Assembly: GCF_023718305.1 (NCBI RefSeq)
Contig: NZ_QEYO01000001.1
Coordinates: 434,001-498,000 of the forward strand
Source of the DNA: Gramella sp. AN32
Lineage (GTDB): Bacteria; Bacteroidota; Bacteroidia; Flavobacteriales; Flavobacteriaceae
Reading direction: 5' to 3'
Length of the DNA stretch: 64,000 nucleotides
Shown in pieces: positions 61,240 to 64,000 of this stretch. A program made the position numbers and the translations under genes. How positions within the stretch are numbered: position 1 is the first letter of the stretch; the number at the start of each line of letters is the position of its first letter. The notes under the pieces were generated by a model. That model saw only the letters and a list, made by a program, of their open reading frames with translations. It made no database searches and had not been told where the DNA came from.

Positions 61240-64000
61240 TTATTTAACAGCGATCTGTTTTTCATAAGTTTGACCATCCCCTGTCGTCAACTTACAAATA
61301 TAGATGCCAGCCATTAAATTGTCTTTACTAAATTCTATTTGAACTACTTCATATGCAGCAACATTTCCTGAAAATAAGGTTTTAACCAACCTTCCATTAT
61401 AATCATAAACCTGAAGGTTTGCACTTGAATTCACTTTTAAACTAAATCTAACTTCAGAAATACTTAATACAGGGTTTGGCGCAATTTCTAAAGAATTTAC
61501 GATTATTATGGGTTCAGCTGAAGCTGCAGAAACTACTTTGAGGTCAATTTCTGCAGATTTTCCACTTCCTTTAGGTTTATGAATTACGATGGAGCCCCCT
61601 AAAATTGTTGTTGCAAGATCAGACTCTTCTCCAGCATCTCTCTGGTTGTCATATAATACATCTGAGGTTGAACCATTTGCAAAGATCTTAATTCTGAACT
61701 GATCGGGGCTTAAAGGAGTGTCAGAATCACCATCAATGGCGATCACACGAAATCTGTGATTTCCTATACCATTTACAGTTCCTGTACCGGTATAAGTTGC
61801 CTTTTTTCCGGAAATCACCAAAGACATATTATCGTGTCCTTCACTTGAAAAATTCAGGTTACCAGTTTTAAATTGAAAATTGGTATTGCCATCTACCTCA
61901 GCAATATTATTTTTACCTGTTTTGTACTTGGCATTAAAACCAAAATTAGCTTTTCCAGTTACACCTGAGGACATTGCGATAGCAGGGGATTCAATCCATC
62001 CGCCGCCGGTTACAAAGCCACCGTTGGGATCATATACCGGTAAATATGCTTCTGAGCGATCACAACCACCCCCTGCAATTGCGGATACTACATATACTCC
62101 TGTTTCCAAACCTGAGATGTTCAATGTTGCAACCCCTTCATCATTAGTGAGGGCATTACCTTTCAGTATTCCATCCAGACTAAAATTAACCAAAACACCT
62201 TCAACAGCTGGATTAACTTTTGCAATCAATTTTGCTTCAGTATTCACCTTAACAGGACTACTACTGGCACTGGCATCTATGGTTATACTATTAATTGTTA
62301 ATAATCCACTTACATAGGTGAATTGATAATTATTATCAAATCCACCGGAAACTGTAATTGGATAAGAAGCACCTGTGCTGGTAGCATTCGCAACTGAATT
62401 TGCTATAGGCTGTACATCAATAACAGTTATGGTCTCACCATTCACAAAACCTGAATAAGATACAGTGAATAAAGGATTAAGCCGACCACAATATTTGGAA
62501 AAATTTTGTGCCGTTGCGATTATAGTCGCTTTCGTAATTTCAACAACTACAGAACCTGACTTGTTGTTATAGTTTCCGGTAGCATCCGTAAAACTCCAGT
62601 GGGCAGTGCCACCGGGTACATTGGTAAAACTGGCTCCAAGGTCTAATCCTGATAAAACTTCATCCTGAATTCCTTTGGCAGTGCCGCTAGCTCCATGAGA
62701 TAATCCATCGTAAACACCACTATATCCGTCAACAGAAACTATCGCATCGGCTTTCGTAATTTCAATAACTACTGAACCGGACTGATCTTTATAGTTTCCG
62801 GTGGCATCTGTATAACTCCAATTGGCATTTCCTCCGGGGACATTGGTAAAACTGGCCCCAAGATTTAAACCTGTTAAAGCTTCATTCTGAACGCCTTTAG
62901 CTGAGCTGGTTGCGCCATGAGATAATCCATCGTAAATTCCGCTATATCCTGTCACGGAAACAATTGCATCGGCTTTGGTAATAGCAATAGCTACAGAACC
63001 TGACTGATCTTTATAATTCCCGGTAACATCGGTAAAAGTCCAATTGGCAGTGCCGCCGGGTACATTGGCAAAACTGGCTCCAAGGTCTAATCCTGATAAA
63101 ACTTCATTTTGAACACCTTTGGCAGTGCCACTTGCTCCATGGGATAATCCATCGTATACAACGTTATATCCAGTTACTGAAACGACAGCATCTGCTTTAG
63201 TAATATCAATAGCTACAGAACCTGACTGATCTTTATAGTTTCCGCTAGCATCGGTAAATGTCCAGCTGGCTGTTCCGCCAGGAACATTGGTAAAACTGGC
63301 TCCAAGGTTTAATCCGTTTAAAGCTTCATCCTGAACCCCTTTGGCAGTGCCACTTGCTCCATGAGCTATTCCATCGTACACTCCGCTATATCCAGTTACT
63401 GAAACGACAGCATCAGCTTTGGTAATATTTGCAGTTGTTGTAGAAACCGAAACCAAATTATAATTTCCTGCAGAAGCTCCGCTTAAATAAGAATCATTTA
63501 AAGTGACTATTTTATTTGTTCCTGAGTTTGAATTATCGAAAGTAGCATTGCCTCCACTTAAATCTACGGCATCATTTGATACAATTCCTGAAAGGGAACT
63601 GCTTAGAACAACGGCAGTATTATTTCCATCATAAACCTTACTTTCAGCAGTGAAGTTTCCAAATATTGATTTTTTATTTATAGTTAACACAGCGTCATTA
63701 CTGGTTACTGATGTATTACATCCTGAAATTACAGTTCGATATTGGTATCCACTCATAGCTACAGTTGGATTCGTAACAGTATATGTTGAAGATGTAGCAC
63801 CAGAAATGGCTATCCAGGTAGTTGAACTATTAATTCTATATTGCCATTGATAAGAAGGGGATGTCCCAGAAGCTATTACAGAGAAAACAGGGTTAGCATT
63901 TCCATAGGTGATTGTTTGGCTTGTAGGTTGTGAAGTAATTATTGGAGAATTGCAGGTGGTATAGTTCGCTGTATAAGTTACTGAACCATTACTCACATTA
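61240..64000 (-). CDS. T9SS-secreted repeat protein with YDG, MBG-type and sorting domains (N-terminus outside window)
   Basis: The frame is open to the right edge, so the start lies outside; about 919 C-terminal residues are visible. In order: an Ig-like domain (SYQWQYRINSSTTW), a YDG domain (AESKVYDGNNTAVVLS, SAGNYNLV), four tandem 74-residue repeats beginning ADAVVSVTGYSGVYDG, and an MBG-type domain (GFVNGETITV, NNYQFTYVSGLLTIN). Next are a bacterial Ig-like segment (AKLIAKVNPAVEGVLVNFSL), a post-repeat domain with FVTGGGWIESP, and a T9SS type A sorting domain (LEIAPNPVLSISEVRFSL ... YEKQIAVK). Probably a secreted or cell-surface protein; the function is unknown. Confidence 0.85.
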   Translation of the reverse strand, partial: NVSNGSVTYTANYTTCNSPIITSQPTSQTITYGNANPVFSVIASGTSPSYQWQYRINSSTTWIAISGATSSTYTVTNPTVAMSGYQYRTVISGCNTSVTSNDAVLTINKKSIFGNFTAESKVYDGNNTAVVLSSSLSGIVSNDAVDLSGGNATFDNSNSGTNKIVTLNDSYLSGASAGNYNLVSVSTTTANITKADAVVSVTGYSGVYDGIAHGASGTAKGVQDEALNGLNLGASFTNVPGGTASWTFTDASGNYKDQSGSVAIDITKADAVVSVTGYNVVYDGLSHGASGTAKGVQNEVLSGLDLGASFANVPGGTANWTFTDVTGNYKDQSGSVAIAITKADAIVSVTGYSGIYDGLSHGATSSAKGVQNEALTGLNLGASFTNVPGGNANWSYTDATGNYKDQSGSVVIEITKADAIVSVDGYSGVYDGLSHGASGTAKGIQDEVLSGLDLGASFTNVPGGTAHWSFTDATGNYNNKSGSVVVEITKATIIATAQNFSKYCGRLNPLFTVSYSGFVNGETITVIDVQPIANSVANATSTGASYPITVSGGFDNNYQFTYVSGLLTINSITIDASASSSPVKVNTEAKLIAKVNPAVEGVLVNFSLDGILKGNALTNDEGVATLNISGLETGVYVVSAIAGGGCDRSEAYLPVYDPNGGFVTGGGWIESPAIAMSSGVTGKANFGFNAKYKTGKNNIAEVDGNTNFQFKTGNLNFSSEGHDNMSLVISGKKATYTGTGTVNGIGNHRFRVIAIDGDSDTPLSPDQFRIKIFANGSTSDVLYDNQRDAGEESDLATTILGGSIVIHKPKGSGKSAEIDLKVVSAASAEPIIIVNSLEIAPNPVLSISEVRFSLKVNSSANLQVYDYNGRLVKTLFSGNVAAYEVVQIEFSKDNLMAGIYICKLTTGDGQTYEKQIAVK
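62524..63411 (-). repeat. Four tandem 222-bp repeats in the right-edge T9SS protein
   Basis: Equivalent points recur at 63411, 63189, 62967 and 62745, exactly 222 bases apart. Each unit encodes 74 residues with VTGYSGVYDG, HGASGTAKGVQ, LGASFTNVPGG and GNYKDQSGSV. The units are highly similar at DNA and protein level. Similar repeats are known in secreted proteins of several phyla. Confidence 0.93.

Noticed and set aside
61880-62317. Plus-strand open frame of 145 codons opposite the right-edge T9SS gene
   Set aside because: Shadow of a well-supported coding region; no recognisable motif.
62524-63411. Regular repeats resembling a non-coding tandem array
   Set aside because: The 222-base period is a multiple of three and the minus-strand frame is open throughout, so it is a coding repeat.

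Overview
The window is a chromosomal segment of a marine-type member of the Flavobacteriaceae (Bacteroidota), probably near Gramella/Christiangramia or Salegentibacter; the genus is an inference. The signs are low GC content, putative promoters of the TAnnTTTG type with no clear Shine-Dalgarno sites, a short primary sigma factor, a Na+-translocating NADH:quinone reductase operon, type IX secretion system (T9SS) components and cargo, and flavobacterial families such as DUF3667, TamL and PorT. No tRNA, rRNA, CRISPR array, prophage or insertion sequence was found.

Layout. Positions 1-5.8 kb: two L,D-transpeptidase-type wall genes meeting tail to tail, an M48 protease, then a + strand run of gpmI, a thioredoxin-like lipoprotein, a small HAD-type phosphatase, map, an HNH/NUMOD4 protein and a methyltransferase (to 6.6 kb). 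6.6-13.9 kb (minus strand): nqrABCDEF, a small NQR-associated protein and apbE, the flavin transferase that matures NqrB and NqrC. 14.1-19.3 kb: T9SS plug protein, a DUF3667 membrane protein, apaG, an NRDE protein and pruA. 19.6-42.5 kb: three giant secreted proteins (3374, 2107 and 2025 residues) made of PKD/Ig-like or SprB repeats, a LamG domain, a shared unnamed module and a T9SS sorting tail. The last two are tandem paralogs and the third carries 237-bp internal repeats.

42.5-60.7 kb: rsmG, a class I aminotransferase, trkH-trkA, menG/ubiE, porT, an SpoU methyltransferase, tamL, fbaA, accD, rpsO, pnp, a structured non-coding element, rpoD, a BLUF photoreceptor, rpe and a YpdA-like reductase. 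60.7-64 kb (minus strand): a small unknown protein and the C-terminal part of a fourth T9SS cargo protein with YDG/MBG-type and 222-bp tandem repeats, running off the right edge.

Together these genes cover core metabolism, sodium-coupled respiration and the making and export of surface proteins: Plug and PorT belong to the secretion machinery, and the four giant proteins look like its substrates. The least explained parts are the giant-adhesin cluster (a cysteine-rich module, a shared post-LamG module, and palindromes upstream of the first gene), the structured element between pnp and rpoD, and the duplicated hairpin after rpoD.
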